64,000 bases of DNA, taken from the IMG/VR virus record IMGVR_UViG_3300021425_000023, positions 1 to 64,000 of that record; one strand, written 5' to 3'. Source of the DNA: a virus. The notes beneath the pieces were generated by a model, which was not told the DNA's origin, did not search any database, and saw only the letters and a list, made by a program, of their open reading frames with translations. A program made the translations under genes and the position numbers. Below, piece by piece: positions 16,455-24,517 of the stretch; within the stretch, counting starts at the first letter, position 1; the number at the start of each line of letters is the position of its first letter.

Positions 16455-17561
16455 TTATTTTAAGCCTGCAAGACGCTTGATGTCAACGACATTATTATCG
16501 TCTGCTGTAGAACTAATGTTATTATTTGTTTCTTTGTTGCCTGTTACTTCTTTGCCTTCTGTTAATTTTGCCTTATTACTAGCTGCTGCTTTAGGAGCAT
16601 CTCCATCAATAACCGCAGGTAAGTACTTGTTAAACGCTGTTTCTAACTTAGCAGTTTGGACACTTTCTAGTAGATCAGTCATTATTTCTTTTTGCTTTCT
16701 GCTCAAAGGTGATAGCAACTCATTTACTTTTTCTGTGCGCACTGCACTCTCTTTCAGAAGCTTGATTTCAGTATTCTTGCTTTCTGACAATTTGTTAGCT
16801 TCAGCTATTTTCTCTTCAGCTTCTTTCAGTTGTGTCTCTTTTTCAGCCACAACATTAAGAAGTCTTGCAGTTTCGGACTTTTTATTTAAATGACTACCAA
16901 CATATTCTTGCTGGAATGATTCAAACAATCTGCGTCCAAAATCATTTTGACGTGCTACTGTGATATCTTCTTTCAACTGAGAAAGTTCAGTCTTTAATGA
17001 TTCACTTACAGTTTTGTTAACTAGTTTAGCACTTGTCTTGATAAAGTCTTTCTTTACTTCATCAAATGCGTTTCTTGATTCACGCATCAACTTAACTTTT
17101 GTTTCAGCTAAGTCTTTCTTATCTGTATAGAATTCTGAAATCTCTTTAGTAAGAGCTTCAATTACAAATTCTTCTAATTTTTCAAACTTTGCTGCAACTT
17201 GTTTTTGATCTTCATGTAGTTCAGAAACTTCTGCACTTAGCTGTTCCATGATAAAGCCTTCAAGCTTTTCAGAGTGGTCACGCATTGCTACAGCATACTT
17301 TGCCTTTGCTTCTGCTAATTGCTTACGATCTTCTTGGAATTCTGCAATTTCACCAGCTAGTGATTCTTCAAGCATCTTGTCAATAGATTCAACCATTGTC
17401 TGCTTATCGTGCTCATATTTACGTGCAAATTCTTCACGAAGCTCAGCAGTTACCTGCTTTTTGTTTTCGTCAATTTTATTATTCCACGCATCTTCTATGT
17501 CGGCACGAATTTCTTCCGATACTACATTATTTTCAAATAATGTTTTTAGTGCATCCAACAT
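16455..17561 (-). CDS. 22: Prohead scaffold (core) protein gp22
   Basis: This is a 368-aa, E/K-rich protein, almost wholly predicted coiled coil (repeats such as AEFQEDRKQLAEAKAKYAVAM, SELHEDQKQVAAKFEKLEE and SEFYTDKKDLAETKVKLM). The regular repeats of roughly 50 residues look like internal duplication. Scaffold proteins of T4-like phages are helical rods degraded by gp21 during maturation. The order gp21-gp22-gp23 is that of T4. A Shine-Dalgarno AGGAGAA precedes the start. The C-terminal 60 residues are low complexity. Confidence 0.9.
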   Translation of the reverse strand: MLDALKTLFENNVVSEEIRADIEDAWNNKIDENKKQVTAELREEFARKYEHDKQTMVESIDKMLEESLAGEIAEFQEDRKQLAEAKAKYAVAMRDHSEKLEGFIMEQLSAEVSELHEDQKQVAAKFEKLEEFVIEALTKEISEFYTDKKDLAETKVKLMRESRNAFDEVKKDFIKTSAKLVNKTVSESLKTELSQLKEDITVARQNDFGRRLFESFQQEYVGSHLNKKSETARLLNVVAEKETQLKEAEEKIAEANKLSESKNTEIKLLKESAVRTEKVNELLSPLSRKQKEIMTDLLESVQTAKLETAFNKYLPAVIDGDAPKAAASNKAKLTEGKEVTGNKETNNNISSTADDNNVVDIKRLAGLK

Positions 17562-17573
17562 ATTATTCTCCTG

Positions 17574-18197
17574 TTATTGGAGACCACTGATTATATTAAC
17601 CAGCGATTCTTTTAGATATTTTTGTGCCTTTGCATCGTCTTGAACTTCTCTGCCTAATTGTAATGCCTTGTATCCGCCTTTAGTATTCAGTAAATGTTCA
17701 TAAATTGGACTTGGATAAGCACTAGGAGCACTTGGTTGTGCAACAATATCAACTGTTACAATTTCAAAATCGCTTACTTGCCCTGATCCGTCTTCTTTTA
17801 CGTTACCTGAACCTCTGCTGGAAACGCCTAGCTTTACACCGCCTTCGAGCAATGTTTTTACTAGTTGTCCCATTGGTGTTTCTAAAATCTTTAGTTTACC
17901 GAAACCTTTTGAGTCTTCACACCACATACCTTCGATCATGTGTGAAACACGATCAAGGTTAATGTTAAGACCGTCGGGATGATCAACTTCACCGAGAACC
18001 GAATAGCCGCCTTTAATTTGTTCATTAACAGTTTCGACAGCTTTCTGAATTTCATTCACAGGATAAACTCGTTGGTTAGCGTTTTTGACGCCACCTTCGA
18101 TGAAAATTCCTTTCATGAACAAATTCTTGCCTTCATTAGCAGACTCGACAACTATTTTGGCCTCGTCATATGTAAGGTTTTCTACTAAGTTGATCAT
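17574..18197 (-). CDS. 21: Prohead maturation protease gp21
   Basis: This is a 207-aa serine protease of the herpesvirus-assemblin-like fold. The putative catalytic His73 lies in GEVDHPDG, and the nucleophile is Ser126 or Ser127 in GVSSRGSG. MKGIFIEGGVKNANQRVYP at the N-terminal side is typical. The enzyme cuts capsid and core proteins after (L/I)xE motifs inside the prohead. It lies between the acidic core protein and gp22, as in T4. Confidence 0.95.
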   Translation of the reverse strand: MINLVENLTYDEAKIVVESANEGKNLFMKGIFIEGGVKNANQRVYPVNEIQKAVETVNEQIKGGYSVLGEVDHPDGLNINLDRVSHMIEGMWCEDSKGFGKLKILETPMGQLVKTLLEGGVKLGVSSRGSGNVKEDGSGQVSDFEIVTVDIVAQPSAPSAYPSPIYEHLLNTKGGYKALQLGREVQDDAKAQKYLKESLVNIISGLQ

Positions 18198-18211
18198 CCC
18201 GATTCCTTTGT

Positions 18212-19105
18212 TTAGCTACCGATTGGTGAGCTAGCTTTGTTGTCTTCGTGTTTAGCTTTCGGAGCTGCACTCATTTTTTTGCCGTTGTTGCCAGGAGCAT
18301 TTTCAGCATCTACGCCCATGTCTTTAGCAGTTGGTGCTGCACGACCTTTTTCGTCGCCGCCATAGCTTTCGTTAGCTTCGCCGCCCATGTCATTTTTGCT
18401 TGCAACAGCTGATTTAGAATTGTCAGCAGTTGGGTTTTCCGGCTTTGGAGCAGGTGTGCTATATTCGTCTAGCTTTTTCATGTAGCGCTTCATCATGTCT
18501 GACTCACTAACAGGATCTTCGTCTTCTTCAGCAGACTCTTCCATGTCGTCGTCTTCAACATCGTCTGCTAAATCGTCTGCTGGATCACCGCCCATGTCTT
18601 CGTCTTCCATGTCCATGTCTTCGTCATCCATGTCCATATCTTCGTCGTCCATGCCCATATCTTCGTCGTCATCCATTGCGTCAATTGCAGCTTCAAGTTC
18701 AGATTTGAGATCGTCTAGCTGTGCTTCTAAGCTATCTATTTGATCTTGCATGTCGCCGCCTTCCATGTCGTCGTCCATGTCGTCCATGCCCATTTCCATG
18801 TCAGGACCTTCCATGTCGTCGTCGGCTTCTTCGATATCAAAATCTTCTTCTACGTCGAAATCTTCTTCGATATCAAAATCTTCTTCGATATCAAAATCTT
18901 CTTCAAGATCTTCGTCAGCATCTTCTTCTAGTTCTGCATCAACATCTTCTTCGATTTCTTCATCGTACATGTCATTTTCGAGTAAAGACTCGTAAATGTT
19001 TCTCGACTTTTCCACAACAATTTCATGAAAAAGATCTTTTGCGCCCTGCACGTCTTCGTTAACAAGACGCTCAAGCATTTCTTCAAACTTATTAGTTTTA
19101 GCCAT
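18212..19105 (-). CDS. Extremely acidic prohead-core-type protein (gp68 position)
   Basis: This is a 297-aa protein. Residues about 1-45 form a normal helical segment (NKFEEMLERLVNEDVQGAKDLFHEIV). Residues 46-205 are dominated by D, E and M, including four tandem six-residue EEDFDI-type repeats and a seven-residue DEDMDMD-type series. A short coiled coil (QIDSLEAQLDDLKSELEAAID) interrupts the acid tract. The C-terminal 90 residues are P/A/N-rich and disordered. Its place immediately before gp21 corresponds to T4 gp68, a prohead core component. Such acidic internal proteins may compact or be expelled as DNA enters. The assignment is by position, not homology. Confidence 0.7.
   Translation of the reverse strand: MAKTNKFEEMLERLVNEDVQGAKDLFHEIVVEKSRNIYESLLENDMYDEEIEEDVDAELEEDADEDLEEDFDIEEDFDIEEDFDVEEDFDIEEADDDMEGPDMEMGMDDMDDDMEGGDMQDQIDSLEAQLDDLKSELEAAIDAMDDDEDMGMDDEDMDMDDEDMDMEDEDMGGDPADDLADDVEDDDMEESAEEDEDPVSESDMMKRYMKKLDEYSTPAPKPENPTADNSKSAVASKNDMGGEANESYGGDEKGRAAPTAKDMGVDAENAPGNNGKKMSAAPKAKHEDNKASSPIGS
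18594..18670. repeat. 21-bp tandem coding repeat
   Basis: About four imperfect copies of a 21-base unit encode a DEDMDMD-like heptapeptide within the acidic core protein. Copies differ mainly at third positions, so the array is not freshly duplicated. Confidence 0.75.
18835..18910. repeat. 18-bp tandem coding repeat
   Basis: Four copies of an 18-base unit (ATATCAAAATCTTCTTCG-like on the plus strand) encode EEDFDI in the acidic core protein. Two copies are identical, indicating recent slippage or duplication. Confidence 0.8.
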
Positions 19106-19299
19106 TGCTATATCCTTTCTAATGCATAAAATGCCTACTATTATACACAGGAAAAAATACTTTTATAAAAAAAATTTTACAAAAGGAATTTCGAGTGAAT
19201 GATTGTAAACTGTCATGTTATTTACGTATTTTATTAAAAAAGTAGTGTTTATACGTACTTTTTTGGTATATTTTTTTATTACTCTGGTATGTTAAAACG
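19106..19299. other. AT-rich intergenic spacer
   Basis: This 194-base gap separates the acidic core gene from the glycosyltransferase-like gene and is over 75% A+T. It contains the AT-rich hairpin at 19236-19264. I see no convincing late promoter in front of the 19105 start; the nearest match (CGTAAATA, 19219-19226 minus) is weak. Confidence 0.5.
19236..19264. terminator. AT-rich, possibly bidirectional terminator
   Basis: AAAAAAGTA (19236-19244) pairs with TACTTTTTT (19256-19264) across an 11-base loop, giving U tracts on either strand. It lies 3' of the sialyltransferase-like gene and could end its transcript. The stem is weak because it is A/T-only apart from one G-C pair. Confidence 0.5.
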
Positions 19300-20031
19300 T
19301 TAATTAAATAAATTTATAAATGTTTCTTTGTGTAGTGTTTGTAAATTGCTAAATTTTAAATCTTCTGGCACGAATGTATCAGGCTCTACTACTCTAACAA
19401 ATTGAACTTTTGTATGTTGCTGTATTACAGTTTTAGTTTGTTTAAGCCAATTTCCGTGATAAGTTGCACCGTCAGTTGACTTTTTATAATTGTTTGTATC
19501 TGCATACATGTTATTAAATTTTGAGCCATTGTTCAAACCTTTGTAGTCAAAACCTAAGATATAGATGGTTTTAGCGCCGTTTTCTATTGCTAAATTCAAG
19601 GCCGTAGGCCCACTACTCCAACCTTTACTAGGCTTAAAATAGTTTAAATTTTTAAATTTTTCGTAAGCTTTGTTATAATTTGTCCATACAGAGTTGTGTA
19701 CATTGTACCCTTCTCTGTTTATTTCCATTACCATTTTAACGTCAACAGCTATTAAATGATGGGGCCTGTGATTGCGATAAAGAGCATTACACCCATACAC
19801 AATCCCGTGATTCATTAATGCGTCTATATCAATACCACGCCTGCTTGTTCCGTTGCCTATTACAAATGCTGTTACTCCGGAAGTTTTAGGAAGTTCAACA
19901 GGTTTTTCTATTATATTAGGCTGGGGTATTGGATTATTTTTGCGTTCTCTTTTGAGTTTTTTCTGTTGTATTTTACGCTTAAGAGATCTATACTCTTCTT
20001 TGGTATACTTGCTTTTATCAATTTTGCCCAT
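19300..20031 (-). CDS. Sialyltransferase-like (GT42 / DUF115-like) protein inserted in the prohead cassette
   Basis: This is a 243-aa protein. Residues 1-45 are a lysine/arginine-rich basic tail. The remainder resembles the Campylobacter Cst-II sialyltransferase pattern: a GNGTS loop (residues 59-63) after a hydrophobic strand, then YGCNALYR (79-86), SSGPTALNLAIENGAKTIYILGFDY (139-163) and a late YHGNW with His192 where Cst-II has its catalytic His. This suggests a Rossmann-type nucleotide-sugar transferase, or the related motility-accessory/MptE-like fold. It lies between the gp67-like and gp68-position genes, where T4 has nothing, so it looks like an accessory insertion. The substrate is unknown. 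Confidence 0.6.
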   Translation of the reverse strand: MGKIDKSKYTKEEYRSLKRKIQQKKLKRERKNNPIPQPNIIEKPVELPKTSGVTAFVIGNGTSRRGIDIDALMNHGIVYGCNALYRNHRPHHLIAVDVKMVMEINREGYNVHNSVWTNYNKAYEKFKNLNYFKPSKGWSSGPTALNLAIENGAKTIYILGFDYKGLNNGSKFNNMYADTNNYKKSTDGATYHGNWLKQTKTVIQQHTKVQFVRVVEPDTFVPEDLKFSNLQTLHKETFINLFN

Positions 20032-20036
20032 GGTAT

Positions 20037-20273
20037 TTAGATAGATGCTTGATCAGGCACCTTATACATATCACGTATTCTAGAAAGTTCTTCTTGCTTT
20101 TCAGAATTATGGAAATCGCTAGCAAGACGTGCACGATTTATGTCTTTAAGACATAGCCTAGTTACTCGTGTATCCGACGGATCAACAACAGACTGATCGT
20201 AGCTGTTGTCATAGCTAGGATCTTCTACATTCTCTAGGTTATCATCAAAATAGAAAAATTCTCTTAAAAACAT
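20037..20273 (-). CDS. Small prohead-core-type protein (gp67 position)
   Basis: This is a 78-aa acidic protein starting MFLREFFYFDD, with a central DTRVTRLCLKDINRARLASDFH helix and an ELSRIRDMY end. The size and its place directly after gp20 match T4 gp67 (80 aa), a prohead core component, and similar small proteins sit here in marine T4-like phages. Sequence similarity to T4 gp67 itself is not obvious by eye. Confidence 0.65.
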   Translation of the reverse strand: MFLREFFYFDDNLENVEDPSYDNSYDQSVVDPSDTRVTRLCLKDINRARLASDFHNSEKQEELSRIRDMYKVPDQASI

Positions 20274-20287
20274 AACTTTATTTATTC

Positions 20288-22015
20288 CTAAATTCCGCCT
20301 GCGCCGCCTGCTGGAGGAGTTTCCCCTGCTTCTGGCGGAGATGTTGCTGTTTCTGGTGCAGTGCCTTCTTGTGGTACTGCATCTCCTAGATCATCTCCCG
20401 GTGCTTCAGTATCTAGTGCTCCTAAATCAGCACCGATGCCAGCGCCACTGATGCCAGCTGATCTCATTTCTGCACTAGGGTCCATAGCAGCAGCATTAGC
20501 GTCTTCACCGTTTTCTTCTTGCCACAATATTTCGTTTTCTTTGATTTCTTCTTCAGTAAGGCCTAAGAAACGACTCATTGCAAATCTATTTGAAATATAT
20601 GGTAGAGCAGCCATTTGTCCGAATGTTGGAACTCTTGCATTATCTAGTTCTGCTTGTCTATAACTTGCAAAGTTTTGTGGCTTTACAAATGTCAAGTCAA
20701 ACATTTCAGTGTCAATGTTGACACCTTTTTCTAATAGATATCTTTTGAACTCTCTGTTGAATGTTTCTACAAGTAAGCCTTGTAGTCTTTCACAGTAAGT
20801 GTTGAAACGCAGTTCTTGAATGTATGCTGTTCCAACTCTACCGTCTTGGAAATTATTTGCACCGTCATCTGCGCCGGTTGGCAAATAGCTCGAAGGAATA
20901 CGTAGTCCACGCACAAGTTTGTTAGTAAAATAGCGTAAGTCGTCGATCTCACCAAGGTTAGTACCGCCGGGTAGTGTTTCTACTTTAGAACCTCTACCTT
21001 CTGCTGTTTGCGGGAAGAAGTAGTCTTCGTTTATGCTAAGTGGGTTGTAGCTTGAATCAATAACATTAGTGCCGCCACCTGTAGCACTTGGTATTCTACG
21101 TTGATGAATTTCTGTTTTTACTCTTTCTACAAACTGCATAGCCAAGTGTGCAGGCATGTTACCAACGTCAACGTAAAATACTCTACGTTCTGGCGCACGC
21201 TGTACTCTATAGATAATAATTGCGTCTTCTAGCAATTCTTTCTGCTTGTAAACTTTGAATACAGTTTCTAACAAACTATTACCAAACGGGAAGTTGTTGT
21301 CTAGTCCTTCGCTCAAACTTAGATGTAAAACATGTTCAGCACCTACGCCAAGTTCTTGTTGTTCTCTGTAAAATCTAGAACCAGCTTGTTGAGCAGCATT
21401 GCCTACCATACCTCGTGCTCCGCCAGTAGCGTATGCAGGATTACCGCCCTGTATGTTTCCGCTGGTTTGATGAGGTGTAGTTGCAATACCTTCTACAAAA
21501 TTAAAGTTAATATCTCTAATAACATATTGTTCAGGTGTTTTGCCCTGACTCTCGTTTACAATAATTCTCGAAACTTTAGCTGGATCTATATGATACAGTT
21601 TTTTAGTTTCTGGATCTCTTAAGAATATTTCGTCACCGTACTTAAACACGTTTCTAAAAATTCTAAACATTCTAGTGTCGAAGTCATTTAGTTTGCACCA
21701 CTGCCTCATGTACTGCGTAAGTATTTGTACTTCTGAACTAGTAGCAGGTTTGTTAAATTCAAAATCAAAATGATTACCTTGATGATTTTTTTGTGTACAA
21801 AATTCTGCTAGGATGTCTAGTGCAGCATTTACCTCACTGTCCATGTCCATGGTATTGTACTGACCATAACGTTCAACACGGTTAGGTGAACCGACGTACA
21901 CGTCTGGCAAATAGCTACTGTAGTTTGCACTAGCCGGTCCGCTTGCATTTGTAGATGCGCCGCTTATAGGACTAGCAGAACCGTCATAGGGTGTAAAATA
22001 TTTTTTCCAACTCAT
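20288..22015 (-). CDS. 20: Portal vertex protein gp20
   Basis: This is a 575-aa protein. The pattern SEVNAALDILAEFCTQ, RNVFKYGDEIFLRDPETKKLYHIDP, PFGNSLLETVFKVYKQKELLEDAIIIYRVQRAPERRVFYVDVGNMP and LRIPSSYLPTGADDGANNFQDGRVGTAY is that of T4-like portals. The dodecameric ring initiates the prohead and is the docking site of the terminase and, later, the neck. The C-terminal 60 residues are a flexible G/P/A-rich tail. A CATAAATA late promoter lies 25 bases upstream. Confidence 0.96.
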   Translation of the reverse strand: MSWKKYFTPYDGSASPISGASTNASGPASANYSSYLPDVYVGSPNRVERYGQYNTMDMDSEVNAALDILAEFCTQKNHQGNHFDFEFNKPATSSEVQILTQYMRQWCKLNDFDTRMFRIFRNVFKYGDEIFLRDPETKKLYHIDPAKVSRIIVNESQGKTPEQYVIRDINFNFVEGIATTPHQTSGNIQGGNPAYATGGARGMVGNAAQQAGSRFYREQQELGVGAEHVLHLSLSEGLDNNFPFGNSLLETVFKVYKQKELLEDAIIIYRVQRAPERRVFYVDVGNMPAHLAMQFVERVKTEIHQRRIPSATGGGTNVIDSSYNPLSINEDYFFPQTAEGRGSKVETLPGGTNLGEIDDLRYFTNKLVRGLRIPSSYLPTGADDGANNFQDGRVGTAYIQELRFNTYCERLQGLLVETFNREFKRYLLEKGVNIDTEMFDLTFVKPQNFASYRQAELDNARVPTFGQMAALPYISNRFAMSRFLGLTEEEIKENEILWQEENGEDANAAAMDPSAEMRSAGISGAGIGADLGALDTEAPGDDLGDAVPQEGTAPETATSPPEAGETPPAGGAGGI

Positions 22016-22039
22016 TGCATTTCACTTGGTTTGATGTTA

Positions 22040-22047
22040 TATTTATG
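22040..22047 (-). promoter_or_regulatory. T4-type late promoter (CATAAATA) of gp20
   Basis: CATAAATA on the minus strand, 25 bases before the gp20 ATG. It probably serves the whole prohead cassette down to gp23. Confidence 0.7.
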
Positions 22048-22072
22048 TTAATATTAAACGTATTTAAAAAAG

Positions 22073-22080
22073 TATAAGTA
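22073..22080 (+). promoter_or_regulatory. Possible late promoter (TATAAGTA)
   Basis: TATAAGTA differs at one base from the T4 late box and ends six bases before the ATG at 22087. If used, the message would be leaderless. Confidence 0.4.
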
Positions 22081-22086
22081 AGTTTG

Positions 22087-22227
22087 ATGGCTGACAAAAA
22101 GACAAAAAAACCAAGACCTGTGCATGTTGACCAAAGTACTCCTGGTCCTATGCTGACTACAGAACAGTACGAAAAGTACTACGGAAACAAACAAAAAGGT
22201 AAAAAAGATGACAATCACGACTCTTAA
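22087..22227 (+). CDS. Small 46-aa hypothetical protein
   Basis: This is a 46-aa, lysine-rich open frame (MADKKTKKPRP, HVDQSTPGP, LTTEQYEKYYG). Its stop overlaps the start of the next gene by 20 bases, and that gene's Shine-Dalgarno-like AAAAGG lies inside it. The ordered composition (a basic head, then a helical TTEQYEKYY segment) and the operon position suggest a real coding gene rather than a chance frame. Confidence 0.55.
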   Translation: MADKKTKKPRPVHVDQSTPGPMLTTEQYEKYYGNKQKGKKDDNHDS

Positions 22228-22549
22228 ACTGATCACAGGCGAAGAGATAATCGGCGATGTTACACAAGAAAGCGATTCTGAGATAGTTGTAATGCGTCCA
22301 GTTACAATGGTAGAATCTGAAGAACCAGGCAGTATTAGTCTTGTACCATGGATCTACAGTATAGACATTGCAAAACCTATTACCATAGATAAAGACAAAG
22401 TGTTTTTGACAGCAGTTACTGACATACGTTTTGCAGATAGTTATTCTAAGTATGATAGCAGTCTCACTACTGCACTTGAAGAATTAGAAGCTGAAGAACA
22501 GTATGCACAAGAAGAACTAGACGAAGACGATACTGTTACTATTCACTAA
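22208..22549 (+). CDS. LSm/Hfq-like small barrel protein (putative)
   Basis: This is a 113-aa protein. Residues 1-75 (TTLKLITGEEIIGDVTQESDSEIVVMRPVTMV, then VPWIYSIDIAKPITIDKDKVFLTAV) show the bent-sheet strand order of a small LSm-like barrel, a type frequent in T4-like marine phages as unannotated proteins. The last 35 residues are highly acidic. Its stop overlaps the convergent gene at 22546 by four bases. Nucleic-acid binding is possible but not shown. Confidence 0.7.
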   Translation: MTITTLKLITGEEIIGDVTQESDSEIVVMRPVTMVESEEPGSISLVPWIYSIDIAKPITIDKDKVFLTAVTDIRFADSYSKYDSSLTTALEELEAEEQYAQEELDEDDTVTIH

Positions 22550-24459
22550 CGAGCTCCCGGGTTGAATGCTACTATCCCGCCTGTTTGTTGCGCAGTTGTG
22601 TTTACCCTATCATTAGCAGCAGCATTTTGCACTAATGAAGTATTTAATTTTTCTGCCATTAATGCTTGATTTTCATTACTTTTGCGAAGTATCGGGATTA
22701 ACTCAATAAGGCTGTCTATCAGTGGCTGTAAAGCTTCTTGAATTATACCTGGACTAACTTGCTGTCCTTGTCCAGCGTCGGGTTGTGCTTGAAGTATTCT
22801 TTGCCGTTCAGCCTTAATAAGGTCACGTTGTTCATTTCTTAAAGTATTAAAATCTAAGAAATCTGCAGTACTAGCTGTGCCTCCTGCGGCTAAGGCATCA
22901 ATTGTGTCTTCTAAAGCAGATAAATCCTCTAATAATAACCTTTCGTCGGGCCTTAAATCTGTGGCTTGTTTAGCTTGTAAATTATCTAATATATTAGACA
23001 TTGCTTGTGCATCGGCCTCAACAACGTCTTGTTGATTTATCCTATTTGTCATCAAACCCGCAACATCTTCCACTGTTCCTAAAAATCTGTCAGCTAATGG
23101 TACTAAGGTATTAAGTCCTCTTACTAAAATACCATCACTGGGATCTAACAAGTCTGCTATGCCTATATTAATTTTTTTTGATGCTTCTGCTAGTAAAATC
23201 TGATTGTCTATAAGAGCATCCATTGTCGCATCAACACCTTCTATTCGACGGTCAATATTTTCTTGAGCTCTAGTTCTTTGCTCAGTAACAAAAGGATCTC
23301 GACCAGTGGCACTTGCCAGGCTTGTGCCTAATATAGTTGCTCTTTGTCGTTCTACATCTCTACGTAAGAAACCAAATTCGCTGCCTAAGTATGGAGCAAA
23401 TCTACCGAACTGCTGCATATTAGCAGCAGACTCTTGAGCGAACACTTGTGCAATTCTATCTTCCATTGCCCTTATTTCTTCAGCACTTGCACCGCTTGCT
23501 ATCATTGCGTTCATTTGTCCTAGTAGAGCAGTGGTCATAGGCTTTAATGCAGCTTCGATTTCATTTCCAGGTGTAGGCAAGCCGACGCCACTTAAGAATC
23601 CTTCAGCAAGATCGCTTGCGCCTATAGCAGATAGAGTATTACTAAATCTAATAAGATTTTGTGTGGCTCTTGGATTTATTATTAAATCTAACTGTCTTGC
23701 GAGAAGTGCAGGAGTGTTCATCATAGATTCAACTGCTCGTTGTTGGGCTTCAACACTCATACCTGTGGTTTGTGCAAGTAGTTTTTGATTTATAATGTTT
23801 TCTTCGATAATGTCATTTAGACTATCTCGGGCTGTTTCATCCTTATTAAATACAGGACCTAACAAAGCGGATTGAGCTGCTAAAGTAAAGGTTAGCGTGT
23901 CTAACTCTATGCCTAAAGCTTTGAAATTTTCCAAAGTCTCTCGATTAAATGCATCTTTGATAGCTATAAAATTGTCTAGAACCTCGTCTGGTAATCCTCC
24001 AGACGCTCTTAATAATTCTACCTGACTGCCTAATTGTACAAGTTGATCTTTATTAATTTGTAGATTAGCAGCAAGCTGGTCAAATTTTGAAATAGTGTCA
24101 AGAATTGTTCCTTGATTAGCAATATTTTGCGACCTATAAAAACTGTCTTCTGCAATGTTTGCAAGTTGTGATGCTTGTTCTGATATTTTACCTCCAAACA
24201 AATTTCCTGCTTGTCTTACACTACCTTGCGTATTATCTCTAGTTTGTTTTATTGCGTTTCCTATAACGCCTGTCAGTTTTCCAACAGTTCCTGCAACAGC
24301 TCCGAAGGCTGCTGTTGTTGAATTTGCAGCACGTCCGAGACCCTGTACACCATCTGCTGCATCATTAGCACTCGTAGCTAGTTGGTTTGAAAAGCCGCGA
24401 GATTCCATTGCTTGAAATAAAGAATTAGCAAAGCGATCATAATCAAACTCTTGATCCAT
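22546..24459 (-). CDS. Large helical structural protein (candidate tape measure, gp29-like)
   Basis: This is a 637-aa protein, almost entirely predicted helix, with a glycine/alanine-rich stretch at about 40-70 (a possible membrane-active or flexible segment) and long A/Q/L/N-rich helices thereafter. Its size is near T4 gp29 (590 aa), the tape measure in the central hub. It lies beside gp26 and gp51, two other hub genes, although on the opposite strand. No diagnostic motif identifies gp29, and an internal virion protein is the alternative. Its stop overlaps that of the convergent 113-aa gene. Confidence 0.55.
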   Translation of the reverse strand: MDQEFDYDRFANSLFQAMESRGFSNQLATSANDAADGVQGLGRAANSTTAAFGAVAGTVGKLTGVIGNAIKQTRDNTQGSVRQAGNLFGGKISEQASQLANIAEDSFYRSQNIANQGTILDTISKFDQLAANLQINKDQLVQLGSQVELLRASGGLPDEVLDNFIAIKDAFNRETLENFKALGIELDTLTFTLAAQSALLGPVFNKDETARDSLNDIIEENIINQKLLAQTTGMSVEAQQRAVESMMNTPALLARQLDLIINPRATQNLIRFSNTLSAIGASDLAEGFLSGVGLPTPGNEIEAALKPMTTALLGQMNAMIASGASAEEIRAMEDRIAQVFAQESAANMQQFGRFAPYLGSEFGFLRRDVERQRATILGTSLASATGRDPFVTEQRTRAQENIDRRIEGVDATMDALIDNQILLAEASKKINIGIADLLDPSDGILVRGLNTLVPLADRFLGTVEDVAGLMTNRINQQDVVEADAQAMSNILDNLQAKQATDLRPDERLLLEDLSALEDTIDALAAGGTASTADFLDFNTLRNEQRDLIKAERQRILQAQPDAGQGQQVSPGIIQEALQPLIDSLIELIPILRKSNENQALMAEKLNTSLVQNAAANDRVNTTAQQTGGIVAFNPGAR

Positions 24460-24483
24460 TATTTTTCCTGCCTATTTTAATAT

Positions 24484-24491
24484 GTTAAATA
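24484..24491 (+). promoter_or_regulatory. Late promoter variant (GTTAAATA) of gp26
   Basis: GTTAAATA on the plus strand lies 26 bases before the chosen gp26 ATG at 24518, the spacing typical in this window. It overlaps a more upstream in-frame ATG (24482), which is therefore unlikely to be the start. Confidence 0.5.
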
Positions 24492-24517
24492 CATATAGCT
24501 TATTTAGTGAGAATATA

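Noticed and set aside
18495-19062. Plus-strand serine- or leucine-rich ORFs opposite the acidic core gene
   Set aside because: They are mirror images of the D/E/M repeats, without ribosome binding sites or promoters.
19219-19226. Late promoter CGTAAATA upstream of the acidic core gene
   Set aside because: Two mismatches to the local consensus and about 115 bases from the start codon. Read-through from gp20 explains expression.
24482-24517. Upstream ATG for gp26
   Set aside because: It overlaps the late promoter, lacks a Shine-Dalgarno, and the family N-terminus fits the ATG at 24518.
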